The position numbers were made by a program, and so were the translations under genes. Below the pieces are notes generated by a model that ran no database searches, was not told the DNA's origin, and worked only from the letters and a program-made list of their open reading frames with translations. From positions 23,484-87,483 of the forward strand of contig QNGE01003324.1 in the NCBI GenBank assembly GCA_008508345.1: a stretch of DNA of 64,000 nucleotides, given 5' to 3'. Below are positions 22,860-35,220 of this stretch, piece by piece (the first letter of the stretch is position 1; every line of letters begins with the position of its first letter). Origin of the DNA: Paragonimus westermani (Eukaryota; Platyhelminthes; Trematoda; Plagiorchiida; Troglotrematidae).

Positions 22860-25800
22860 AATACTGACCCACTTAGCTAAACCTATCATTTCAGATTCCG
22901 GTAAGGGAAGTAGAAGGATCATCTAGCTAACAATCATTAATATATAGATAATGAGTAGTGAGCAAACGTCACTTTGTCTAAGCAAAGACCACATCAGTTG
23001 AAGCTAGCGAAGAAGACGGAACTCAAGAGAAAGCACAAAACAACCCTACTAACCGGTGACAACCTGATCACTGCAAGCTTCAGCGCAATAAAGGATCGCC
23101 CAATTTTCAAATCAATGCGGAGGTTTGTTCCTTTCCCGAACCCATTACTTTACTCACGGCTTGGTGGCCAAGCAAGATTCTCAAACGCCTAATGAACTTA
23201 GGTCAGCAATGTTCAAAAACCAAACGTCATGAGTAAAATTTCGTAGTTTGTTTTGAAGGCACCGTTTCTTGCCTGTCATTGCAAATATGAGATAAATTTA
23301 ATGCATCCTGCTCAACCGTAAACATCCTAGTTGAATTTAAATTCTAGTCGGAAGCATTCTTCAGGCATGGTCGTTCAGTCGGCTGAAAGTTGGCTGATAC
23401 TACCGCATCTGCGTAACAATATTATGTAGTTATCCACTCACTATTAACGATTGCCTCAATTTATTCAAGCACTGTACGAGATATATTGTGTTGCTACTCA
23501 ACAAACTAATAATTTCCATACCGAGTAAGATATGAAGGAGACTCGAGTTCTGCTCTGGATTTTGATGATGAAAACCGGTAACAGCTATATGGCTCAGAAA
23601 GTAGGGTCTACCGTTAGATTAGTTCAGTGTGGTTGCCGCGTGCTTTTCAATTATCAGCAACTGTTTTCTTGTAACTAGCATGCAAGAGTATGAATTTTCG
23701 CCCGGTTAATTTTATTTTCGTTGAGACCTACTTATTGACTATGGAACATGAGAAACTTTGAGGACTGTCTTGTGTACGGAAGATTGATTGATTAGTCGTG
23801 TGGTTGCCCCGACATGTTGAACAACAAAGAAAGTTGACAGACAGTATGTGACAAAATATATGATCAAGTATTTTCGCAAGTAAAAGGAACTTTCCACCAT
23901 CTAGGATTTGGGGTTAGTCAGTGATTTGTTTCGGAAGATTACTCCCAGAATACTCTCGATTCAAACGTGAATACAAAGAGTAATTCCGGAGGCCATTGTC
24001 CCAGTTCTGTGCAGCAAATAAAGTGTACGCACAATCTCAACAGCTTCAGATGTTTAGCTCAATCGCCTTACCAACAGTCCGTCGCATGTAGTTAAATTAG
24101 CTACAACAGTAGGCCTATTACAACGAACTAGCTATACATGACACCGTATGTGATGGATGAATGAGAGAATAGGAGCCAATGAAGATCATCATAGTGTATG
24201 TGATTGATTTGAGAAAGGGTGAACACACGAGTGATCAGTTTTTATCACTGGTTCATTCGTGCCGGAGGATAAATCACGACATTTCCATTCACAATTCTAA
24301 GTACATCTGCTTCGGTAAACGAAACTTCTTGTCTTTCGAAAAAAACTGTCCTGTTGATTATTAAATTACGGAAAACAAACAGTAGGGTGAAACGGGCCAT
24401 TAAAATTCATCACGGTAAATTTCGGCAAACAATCTCGTCTTTTATGTTTCATTACGAGTCTAAATACAACAGTGGTATAGTTGATAATCAATTGCTAAAA
24501 TTGCCACACTAACGAATTGATCGTTTGCCATCAGTATAGCGATTGTCAGGTTTTTGAAGTCCCGCTACATACAAAACGAGACTACAGCATTAATCAGTAA
24601 TTCATTTAAGCGACGAATCGCCTGGCAGATTTCATGCATCTCGCTGTCATAGACAGAAAAACATCGCTGAAAGTATTGATGCTGCAATTGAAAAATGTTG
24701 TGTTTCTGTTGTACCTCTCTGAAAAACTAAACGATCGTCGACAACACTATTGGATATTTCGGAAGTATATTTGGAATTGAACACTGAATCAAAATATCAA
24801 AATGGGACTTCGCAATGTTCGTGTAATATTTAAGTAGGCCAAATTGAGCAACGCTGAGTACCATTGAAACAAACCTTCTGTGTACGCTTCCGGCTCTGGC
24901 AGAGATAGGTAAATTGTAAAGCACCTCGTATTAAAAGTAGGTTTTCTTTCGTGGCTGTCAAATTTTCTATACGGCATGGCTGATTTAATAGAAACGTTTG
25001 AAGATATCTTGAGCAAAGTATGTCTACTACGGTGAAATCAAGTTTTACGGATCGTAGATGGAACAGATACAAACGATGAACTGAGAATGTGGTCCTCTTT
25101 GCTGGTGTCCTTGTTATTCTAATGTGCGGACCAATTTTCATGTGCATATTACGCCTTTACTTGCAATTTATAATACTCACCAATTTCCTTCTTGATATTG
25201 ACTAGAAGGTGACAGTGTGTCGTTTTATGTCGTCAGTCAACTCATCGGTTCATTTGAACTGTCAACATACCGCTATTGTTTTTAGGTATGATAAAAAGCA
25301 GACTTTTGCTTGTGGTCCAACAGTTTCTGATTAACGATATGTGAGCTAAGGCGAGGGTTATCTTTTGTAATTTTAGAGAACGTCGGTCCGCTGTAATGAG
25401 CTGATTTGTCAGAGCATTTGTATTGCATTACATTGGTATCACACCTACCGCTCGTCCAGTCATGTTTTTCTTCCGGAATTCTTCACTCACTCTGTTGTGA
25501 TGCACAGACTATAACGCAGCTGCACACAGGAATGACTTTAAATTGTTCACGACAGTGGAGTGGAACAAACAGACAAATGTGAGGGCTTATACACCACCTC
25601 AGCAATAGTTATTTGACGACTCAATTATGAGGATTACGTTTGAACGCAGAACTCGTTTTCACAGTGCTGTGATAGATAAAAACCAGTAATTGCAAATGGT
25701 AACAGGGAAGTAGTGTTATTCGAGTGTTTCCAATTTAACGGAAACAACCGTTTAAATCAAACCATCGGGAGAAACACCATTACCAGAAGCGCAAGCACTC

Positions 25801-25939
25801 TAATTGCTGAGCAGTGGAGTCAAGACCGAACAATCATCTGAAATCTTCTTTCGGAACGATCGGACAAGCTGGACACCATCCACATAGTGCTGTAGCCAAG
25901 CCCACGTATACGAATATTTGGTCATATTTGTTATGGAGT
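22860..25939. other. No recognised gene
   Basis: A lysine-rich 72-codon frame at 22974-23192 follows the 182-aa ORF closely and might be a neighbouring exon, but the splice signals between them are poor. Minus 24789-25147 contains several overlapping frames up to 105 codons. None is assigned. Confidence 0.45.
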
Positions 25940-26010
25940 TAGTGGCGTGAGGTTTAACACAGTGGTATCACACATGCCAGAGCCCGAACGCAACTTCTGG
26001 CCCGAACGAG
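25940..26010 (+). repeat. Possible tRNA-derived SINE head
   Basis: TGGCGTGAGGTTTAAC at 25943-25958 resembles a tRNA A box (TGGCNNAGNGGTTAAC type). GGCCCGAACGA at 25999-26009 resembles a degenerate B box (GGTTCGAANCC type), 56 bp downstream, which is a compatible spacing for a tRNA with a long variable arm. I could not fold a clean cloverleaf, so this is not called as a functional tRNA. A decayed tRNA-derived SINE is the better reading. Confidence 0.25.
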
Positions 26011-28851
26011 CTTATGCACTGCGGACGAGGAAAACTCCGGTATAGTACTTCCTTCTAAGGTGGACCAGCTGAAAGATATATTTGCGATCTGAAGCTGCAA
26101 TGTTTGAAACGTTCAGCTCGAAATAATTGGAGTATTTATCGATTCTACGTTTATTCAACTACTTATGGTTCTGTGAAAGGGTTTTGTTAAGCAAAACAAA
26201 CTGAGGGATTACTAAAACTTTTTGTTTGTGGCCATCAGTTTATGCCGAAACCGATGTGGTTTAAGATTTGCATCTGAACTTACTTGCTTGGGCGGCAGTT
26301 TCACCTAGAGCGTTTAATACACCAATCATTTACTTTACACCCCGAGTTGTTGGTGTTCGAAATAGTGAGATCACAAAAATGAGATATGCGATAAGAACCT
26401 CGGAGAGCATGAATGGGGGAAAATGCGGCTTTGTTTTGTTGTAAAAAATTTGAAACTGCGGTCGCCACTTCGTAGGTTGATAACCTCACTGTGTTGCATT
26501 ACAGAGTGTGTGGTACTGGTACAACTGACGCAGTCTTCGCAGTCACGAATTTGGATCAGGCAGTTGACGGTCTGCTAGTACAGGTGTTGGGAGAGTGTCA
26601 CAATCGTTAAGCACATCGGCTTTGTAAAAAACTGCAGACCAAAAATGAAAATTCCTGTTGATCAAGTCTCACAAGTTAACAGTGACATTTGCCATGACGC
26701 TTACTGAAAATTGTGTGAAGTGGGTTTCAAGAAAAAGTACGTTTTTACTTATGAGCGACTTCTCCAATAAGAATTATACCACTTTGAATTACTTCGAATA
26801 GACTTTGATTTTGTAATTTCATTTGGCCCACACTCAACTTTACGTAATAATTGTCACGTCTGGTATGAATGGATTGACTTTGACAAAATGCTGGATTACC
26901 TAAGATTAAAGCTAAGGCACAGCGAACTTTAAATTTTCATTTCAGATGAATTTTTGCTAAATGGCAGAAATTTTGCAAGAACGAACGGCCGCATTTTGTA
27001 ACTATTTTTACTGACAGTATGCGTCCATTCGGTTGGGACCACACGCGAGGAACAACATTTCCGCCATATGAGATCCGATGCTCCACTGTAATCGACGGTG
27101 TGTATAACGTACTCAAACCCCCGTTGTCTCTAGGGTTAAAAGCTGCTATGTAATTTCAAATTTTCGTTCAGGTAGTTCGGCGTCTCCTTGGTCATTTTCA
27201 CATATTAGGTTGGCATGCCAGTAAAACAGGTCTGCCTGTTACACGGTGAATAGCGAGGTTCAGAGTTTGTTCTATTGTGCAGATCAAGTGAAACGATAAG
27301 AATAGATGACGCAAGTGATTGGTTGTAGATTTTGTGTAAATACTCATCACCGGGAATAAGATACCGAGTGAATTTATGTGCCAATCTGTTTACCTTCAGG
27401 AACTGCTGGTGAACAATCCAAAGATGTTGATAAATCTTTTTTTGCAACAATGCAATCTCTGATACAGTTACAAATACAAAGTTGGGGATGAATTTGTGTG
27501 AACTGGTGGTTTTCGGACGCTATTTTGAAGGAGTCAATTTACCCACACAGTCGATCCAAATACTCTAGTCCGTGCATCATGAAATTGTAATGTGCGCCTA
27601 CAACGCTGATGGCAGTTCCACTGGTAGACTTTGAAACAAGTTCCAATAGACAGGGCTACGATAAACGCTGTACTAAAGAACTGAGCGCCTTAATTGCTAG
27701 TACATTGTTGCCAGTTATTAAAAAGCATACCATCAAGGAAATTGTTCTCGGCTGTTGAATATGAAAGACAGTACGGATTATATAAACCTGTATACTGGAC
27801 ATATAATCTACCACTTGATTAACCATGACACTCTAGGTAGTACGACTCAGTTGAATATCACGTTTTGGAGTATTTAGTAAGGATCTATGCAAATTAAACC
27901 CAGAATACGTACACTTGGAACAATTGCATTAACTCACCAAGCTCTACAGCTTCTGAAGTACGTACGGTATTACGACGATATTATGTTTGAGATTATCCTG
28001 AAAATTATTCACTGTCATTGAGATAAACTACTAAGCGACGGTTGGCAAAAATTTAGTTCACCGACGCACAAACCGCATTATTTACGAAAAGTTGTAAACA
28101 AATACTGACAGTAACTACATGTCACATTTCCAGCCAATTTAATCCGATTTCCTAACGTTGAAACCGGAATGTCCTGGGTACAATAAGTCGTGTTTGACAT
28201 TGCAAATTATTGGGTTCGGTATGTGCCTAATTCTGCTTACTATAGCACTGCTTGCTCCACTAGATATTATTAAAGTGAGTTGCCTCTGATGGTAACGGTA
28301 TAATGACTAATTGGTTGTCGTTACTGAGAGTCAAACCATTAATGGCAAATTAACAATGAACACATAAGAAAGCTTTCTTCATTCGTTTTAAAGGAAGTGA
28401 TAAACGTGAATCCTGAAAAAGTTGTATGAAAGTTTTACTTATTTGAAGCATCTAATACTGGCTAGCTACCAACTAGTGATCCCTCGTTTGAAACCGATCG
28501 TCTACTTCTCTATAACTAGTTATTACTTAGAATGTTAATTAGAATGATATAAATTACCAAAATTGTTATTCAATTAAATTTAATTCATCGACATCAATCC
28601 GTAGTGATGATCCCATGGTGATAAAGTTGCGAGTTTATGTAACTCATGCATACATTTTGCGTATAGAATGAACAAATAATTCAACAACCAGTACCCTTAA
28701 GCTTCACTGAAAAAACGAAAATTTTGGAAACAATTAATTGGCGATTTATTTGCAACCAGTAGTCTATGCAGCCAAGAAAATTTGATTAATGACGTTCACA
28801 GTCTATACCACAATGTACTTCTAGGTATTTTTTGGATGTTATAGGTGGAAG
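26011..28851. other. No recognised gene
   Basis: Very few frames exceed 60 codons (minus 26301-26489 and minus 27205-27450). Nothing matches a known family. Confidence 0.5.
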
Positions 28852-29052
28852 ATGTTCAACAGAGTTTTCGTAATGGTATTGTTGCTTATATGCAGTAACG
28901 GTTATTTTTTATCATCAATCCGTTGGCCAAATTGTGACAGCCTACAAACTTTCTCAGGAAACTTTGGGAAAACTTCGGCTAATCATTTTGGAATCCTAGG
29001 ACAATCACTCGTGAACGTTAGATTTTGCCTACTCTGTAGACTAACAAGCTAG
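28852..29052 (+). CDS. Candidate small secreted peptide or first exon, 66 aa
   Basis: ATG at 28852 has A at -3. The N-terminus MFNRVFVMVLLLICSNGYF has the form of a signal peptide: one arginine, then a hydrophobic core of about 11 residues, then small or polar residues. The remaining 45 or so residues include three cysteines (one near residue 28, two near the C-terminus) and end in TAG. It could be a short secreted protein or exon 1 of a longer one, but no strong donor lies just before the stop. A plausible 3' splice site (TTATAG at 28840-28845) occurs just upstream, so the ATG could also sit in an internal exon. Chance cannot be excluded at this length. Confidence 0.3.
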   Translation: MFNRVFVMVLLLICSNGYFLSSIRWPNCDSLQTFSGNFGKTSANHFGILGQSLVNVRFCLLCRLTS

Positions 29053-32000
29053 AACCTGCCTATCAAGCAGTACGCTCCGTGGAAACCTAACATTGTAAGG
29101 TTGCACGCATGTATGCAGAAACATCTTCGTGTAAAAATCTTGTCTTACAAGACCGGCCTTGACATGTGGTGTGGAACACACAGACTTGGCTGCAAAGCTT
29201 ACCATTTGCTTCACACAAATCAGTTCAACCGAGCCTCGTTCAGTGAAAACAAGTGGTTATTCCATGATTTATTAAAACAACCGATATTATTGTATTCCTT
29301 AGGTTGAATGTTCGGCTCACGGTCACCGCTTGAGTTGTCTCTGTCGCTTCACTACAGGCAATAATTGATGAGTGGGATTAAAGAGCCATGTTGATCTATG
29401 AGGACTAAGTTCACACGTTCAGAATGTCAGTCATACAAACATTTTAGCTAGCTTTTTCAAAATAGTTTCGAATAGTTTGGCTTTGCTGATGCGCGCCATT
29501 GATACATTACTTTGACGAAGCTGGGTGAGCGACCAAATGGTATTAAGATGCAGTTTAGGCATTTGTGATTTCTCACTCATCCACAGACGCTACGGTTGAC
29601 ATTTTACACTCATTGCTAGAACTGGAGAGCAAATTGTGAACAGCGGGAATGTGATGATTGTTGCAGTTGATGTGAACAGTTGTAACCAAATGAAGAATGG
29701 AGCATCGCAGTTAAACTGTCTGCCTGCTGAAGTCGAAAATTTTCAAGCTGATGTTACATAGAACTGTGTTAGAACAACCTACTATCCAAAGTTACAGCAA
29801 GTTCTGAAGAGAATGTGCAGCAGATGGTTGTAAAATGATCTAATTTACTCATAAATCTGTTGGTGATTCCAAAAATCAGGTATATTAACATAAATTGAGG
29901 ACAACATCAGAGCATGAGACTCAGTACCATGGTGAATTTATCACTAAATGACTTCTGAGTGGAGAATTGATTTCATCAAACCTTCCACATAATAAAAAAT
30001 ATATTGGAGTATATCAGCGGAGTAAACTTGAGGCGAACTGACACACTAGGTGATATCTGTGATATGCAAATAGCCTTTGTTCACAATTTGAAACAGTTGT
30101 TAAATCTACGGTCCCAAATATTAACTAACCGTGTGATTCTTTGTAGAAAATAATCCGATGTTTGCCAGGTGAATAGGGACGCTTCTACTAATTAGTAGAA
30201 TTCTACCCTTTGAAATAAGTGGTTCGTGATGACAGGTGAAAGTCCCTTCGCTAAAAAGTACATCATTGATTCACTTTTAATCCATATATGTATAATGCAT
30301 GCAAGACGTGCCACCAATCTTGACTTTACCTTAGACGAGGCGCCAATAAAATTCCTTGTGAATGATGTGATCATCAAAAACTCTCCCTGTACTGGTCAAT
30401 CTTAAGCGTAGACACACCAGAATACACGCATACTTATAAGTGTTGACGTAGTCACCCAAACTAGTTGCTGGTTGTGCATAAATAATATAGTAGCAACGCT
30501 TACGAAAAACAGCTGTCAACGGTTAAAGTAAAAGAGAAACTAATATATGGATAGTGCGCGCGGTTACAGACATATAATCACGGGTTTGGGCCCAATGAGA
30601 TATTTCATACAACCAACGTGTATTTTTGTCAATTCACTTGTATGCATGCTGATACAGTTATTTGTTAAAAGAAACAAATTACTACCGTGAACTGACATTA
30701 ATAGTCCAAACACTACTGCAAGTGAGAACACATAATTTTAGAAGGTTTGAGAACAAATAAGGTACCACTTTTCCTCCATGAACTAACGCAACGGGGAGGT
30801 ATTTTGTTTCTAACTGTGAGTTACCTATCAGAATACCGTTCACTTGAATGTGGCTTGATCACTTCTGGAATGCTCATGATCATTGTAATCGCGAATCTTT
30901 ATTGTGATTCTTTCTATTTTTGGATGCCAGCGTTATTTATGTTGAGATTCGTTCATTTTCCTACCAAATCATACTCTATTGCGAATTTCATCACGTCAAC
31001 TGTATTGGAAGAACAGAGAAACGGATGCTGTATTCGGACAAAGAATACACTTTGGTGTTAACCTGAAGCAGGTTTAAGTAAAATGGGACACCTCAGACGA
31101 AAGTTGACTCAGAATAGAGCTTATGCACAATTCACTATGAGCATTTTACTCCGAAACTTCACTGTTTGAGGAATGTGGATGAATTGATTTCGTCAGTTCA
31201 GTGAAAAACAGACATACACTCCTTGTGTTTACTAATGCTAAAGAAGTATCCGGACGGTGTTTCACAGCTCAATCAGGGCGATTCTCCTATCACTACGTAG
31301 TGGTTCTGATGAATGCTGAACAATATTCTGTACATTTCATTCGTAAGCCTGCTGGATTTTCTCCCATGAGTAGACCTTACGGTCACGTGTACCAAATAAG
31401 GTGTACCTAACGGATCTCATAGGATAAACTGTTGATCACGAAATTCTCGGCTCCTAACTTTTGACAATCCAATGATCAGGCAGCTTTCTCTTATTCATTC
31501 AAGTCGGTTATGAGTGCTGGTTGATATGGTTATGAACGATAGGAAAATAAATCTCTAATTAGCATGGTCATCCGGATCGCAACCGTAAACGGCCGACTGC
31601 ATCAAGATATCAAAACAATTCTGGCAAATGAACAAGTAACGCAAGCTGTTGCACTATAGCTTTCTGTTTTCCCCCAACTTTATTGTGCAATCTTATTTAA
31701 GGTATGTTAAATAACCTAAATCTGTTTTATTTACTGTATATTGTAGCTCGCAAGCTTTCTAAAATATTCACCATATGTATAGCTAAATGTAAATTTCATA
31801 GTACCCAACAAATGTTCAATAGACCGAATCGTCTAACCTCCAGTGAACCGACTGGTGAAACTAACCTTTTGTACCCGATGGGGATGCCTGAGTCGACGGA
31901 AGAACAACAAGAAACAACGTAATTATCAGCCACATTTTCCAAGATAATTTCCAACAGTACTATCTCCATTCGTGCTTTTATAGTTCTGTGATGAGGACAA

Positions 32001-34169
32001 TGTCGGCTCGTTCTATTGATTAATTATTGGCCAGCCAATTGATCCAATCCGTCCAAGATATACGGCACTGCTGTAACTTCAACTCCAATTGATTACCCAG
32101 AAGTGACACAGCAATGAGGATGCATTTGTTAAACGACACTTTTCAGTAACTTTTCCATTATTCTGGGATCTCATTTGACAGGTTGTTTCGATACTTCACC
32201 TTCATTAATTCTACGTTACCGTTGGTTGTTTAGTGACCAAATTTTATTGAAATAGCACCACATGTGTCGTGGTTGTTGCGAAATATCACCTTTGTTTAAC
32301 ACAATGATACTTCATCGCAGATCATCCACAGTTTTTGAGCCACTGTAGTACATAGTCCCGTACACATCTACAGTACGCTTGGTGGAACTACATACTCGGC
32401 ATACAGCAAAACCACGCCATAGTTGTGCACCTAGTGAATTCAAAACAAACTCCAACAAACTGAGAGACCAAAAATATAAACTCAACTCAGATCACAAAGC
32501 ACGTTAACCTCCCACTCATATACTACATATATTCTAGACATCTACACTTATATGTGGACCATAATGCACCTAAAACAGAATTGATTGCGTCATGTTCTAA
32601 TATCCTGTACTACGTGTATTGGTCATAAGAAGAAAGAAAACTGTGATAGACGTGAATAAAAGTAGACGTGTAAATCATCACATTATTCGAGTTATCTGTG
32701 CATCCTATATAGTTTGAAAGACCTAAGTTTGTACAACTTAGGTGAAAGGTGACGAATCGAGAAACAGCATTAAACTATAAATCCTTCCTCAACCAGATGC
32801 CTTGCAGCCAAACAGCCTACCAGTAATGGTCCGCTGATGATAGTTGCGCTCATAAAATTCCAAAATGATTGAATATGAAGGTTTGAAGAGTGCGGTGTTC
32901 ATTAATTCTCCTACTGCCTAAATGAAACAAGAGCGTGGAAGAGGGTTTCGCAAAGAAAGAACTGACATACATCCCAGTTTAATTATAGTGCGGTTACTTG
33001 TATGCAAAAACGGAATCAAACTTGAGGATGATTTGATTTTCAGACGCCCTAATTCGTGGTACAAGTCATGATGCCACAATGAATAAATACAGAGAATCAT
33101 AGCACTATGATTGAATATCACGCCAGATTCAGCACAAGCTGTATCATTTATGAAGGCGCATTAATAAGACGTTTCAAAATTCGTAGTGGTCATAATAATG
33201 ACCCAGAATTATTGCCAAATCGGTTATACTCAACGGCAGTTAGCCAGGATGTGGATAGAAATTTGGAGATGGTACATTGTCACATTCCCGGGACAAGCGT
33301 ATTTGATTCGGGGACTGTTGTGCTAACCTGAGTCGGTATACTGATAATGGTTCGGAAGTGTCAGTTGCTTGTGGCAGGTAGAATTATTTGACTGTTAATT
33401 TCTCTGATACCTGACGACTTGCGCAATGTCACTTTATTCTTCCCAATTATATGACGCAAAAATTTGTTATGGCAACGCTCTCCAATCTGGAAATGGTATG
33501 GAAAGAAAGCTGTCCATTTTTGAAGAAGGTAACAGCTGCTACAAGTCACTTTCACCAATAGACGAAGACATCTGCACAGTATTTCCGTTCTTTGAATTGT
33601 GCACCTGTCAGCTGTAGTTAGTTGAAACCTCCATTGCCTTTTCAAATCCAGTAGTATAAGAGCCTTAGGGAAAAATATCTCCGGTTGAATTCTGGAAAAT
33701 TCACTCGACTGAACAGTAGCGCGGACTAAACCCGTGGTTATTCATCCACCAGCGAACAATAACAACTCGTAGGTTAACTAGACGGTGAAAATTATTGGCA
33801 TACTAACAACCTGTGCAGAGTTGTCATGTAATTTGCATGGATACGATCACATTTCCGTGAGTTACGATGCCTTACTACGTGTGCGTTTGAAAAACATTAG
33901 TTTGCCAACCATTTACATTTTGATGAACTGAAACAATTGATTATTTACACAACCCTCATTAACCTTGAGATTGCTCACTTCGTATATCAGGACATCAAGT
34001 AGACTGAGAGTCTCAGTTGGATGAATGTATCGAATACGTTCAGACCAACGTAATATGCTACTTTAGATATGTGGTCCGTTTTTCCGATATAGTATGTATT
34101 GAAATAAGATCTAGATTCCACCTTTTTCGTCAGGGTGGATGAACCTAGAATGTTAATTGGTGATATTAC
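29053..34169. other. No recognised gene
   Basis: Several 60-100 codon plus-strand frames (30747-31061 with two hydrophobic stretches, 31201-31410, 31704-31922, 33107-33331) and minus frames at 30192-30519 and 33361-33645. 31704 and 33107 begin with true ATGs and read smoothly, but they lack domains and adjoining splice pairs. No repeats recognised. Confidence 0.45.
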
Positions 34170-34298
34170 CAAGGATTTCGCGGGTGGGTGGGGTGGAAAT
34201 TGAAGATCTCCGATTAATTCCGATATTTGATCTTTCCGTAAAAACAGCCAGAAGGTGGTAGCAGTTACTCTCGATTTTGCACATACGAAAACAATCTG
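34170..34298 (-). CDS. Candidate internal exon, 43 codons, product unknown
   Basis: On the minus strand a long pyrimidine-rich tract ends in GTTTGTTTCAG just before 34298, a strong 3' splice site. A GTAATA donor follows 34170. The 129-bp segment between them is open in the frame reading QIVFVCAKS to PPHPPAKSL, with phase 0 at both ends. The larger open frame runs 34364-33987, so the exon could extend further. If the tract is not an intron, the same region reads as an ATG-started ORF with a hydrophobic leader. No family recognised. Confidence 0.3.
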
Positions 34299-35195
34299 CT
34301 GAAACAAACATGTAGAAAATGCAAAAACAAATGGTACCATTTCGATCAATCTGCTGAACTCCAAAAATGGATTGCGGAAAGGTTGAAATCAACAAGTCGT
34401 ATAAGTAGGTCTTGTCTCCAAAATCAGGGATATCGTTGACAGGTTTCTGAATACTCTGGGATGTTCAGGTCCACATTTCACCTTCTTGTTTGGACTCATC
34501 AAATAGATAGTTTGAGTAGATGACTAAAATCTATGCGAGCCTTGAATTTTGTCAGGGGTGTTTTGTAATGCACACCCTCAGAGATTGAAAGTCATTTGTT
34601 CACGGTAACAGATGGGTTCCTGCATTGAGTGAACGCTGAACCGGCGAATTTACTTGGTTGCATCCACAAACTGAAAGGAACACATTAGGGGAGATTCTGA
34701 TGAATAATATCGCAGTAAAGTGCTATGCAATGTCCTCACCCTGAGAAACACGTGGCCGTGTTTCGGAAGTAGATTATTCCAACTGAAAACTGAGAGCATT
34801 CAGCGAATATTCAGGGAACGGGTAATAGCTAACGACAAACACTAGGGATCTGTTCTACCACTGTTGATATTGGACCACCCGGTGTCGTTCATATAAGCTG
34901 GAAGAAATTTCCATTCTGAGCGCCGAATACAGGACGATTATAGGATGGTCAAAATTGCTGAATTCTCATCACAATCCGGTTCGAATGAGTAGAGGAACCG
35001 TGGACACGAGGAAGAAGCGACCAACTGGTCGGGAAACGTCGCATCTTGAAGCTACGGTCAATGGACCAGCATGTCCAAGTTTGCAGAACAAAACATTTCG
35101 CTCGATTTTTTCAAACGCGAGTTCAGAAAGTGTAAGTTATTTATTGAAATATGCCTGAGACGGATGATGGATTCATAATTAGGGACAAATTCGTA
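34299..35195. other. No recognised gene
   Basis: One 67-codon TTG-started frame at 34955-35158 is unassigned. Base composition becomes more GC-rich after 34900, approaching the Gypsy remnant. Confidence 0.45.
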
Positions 35196-35211
35196 ATATA
35201 TATATATATAT
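35196..35211 (+). repeat. (AT)8 microsatellite
   Basis: A 16-bp AT run immediately left of the Gypsy-like region. TGTGAGAACC begins 10 bp to its right (35221) and resembles an LTR 5' end, but no matching second LTR was found. Confidence 0.85.
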
Positions 35212-35220
35212 CACAGCAGT

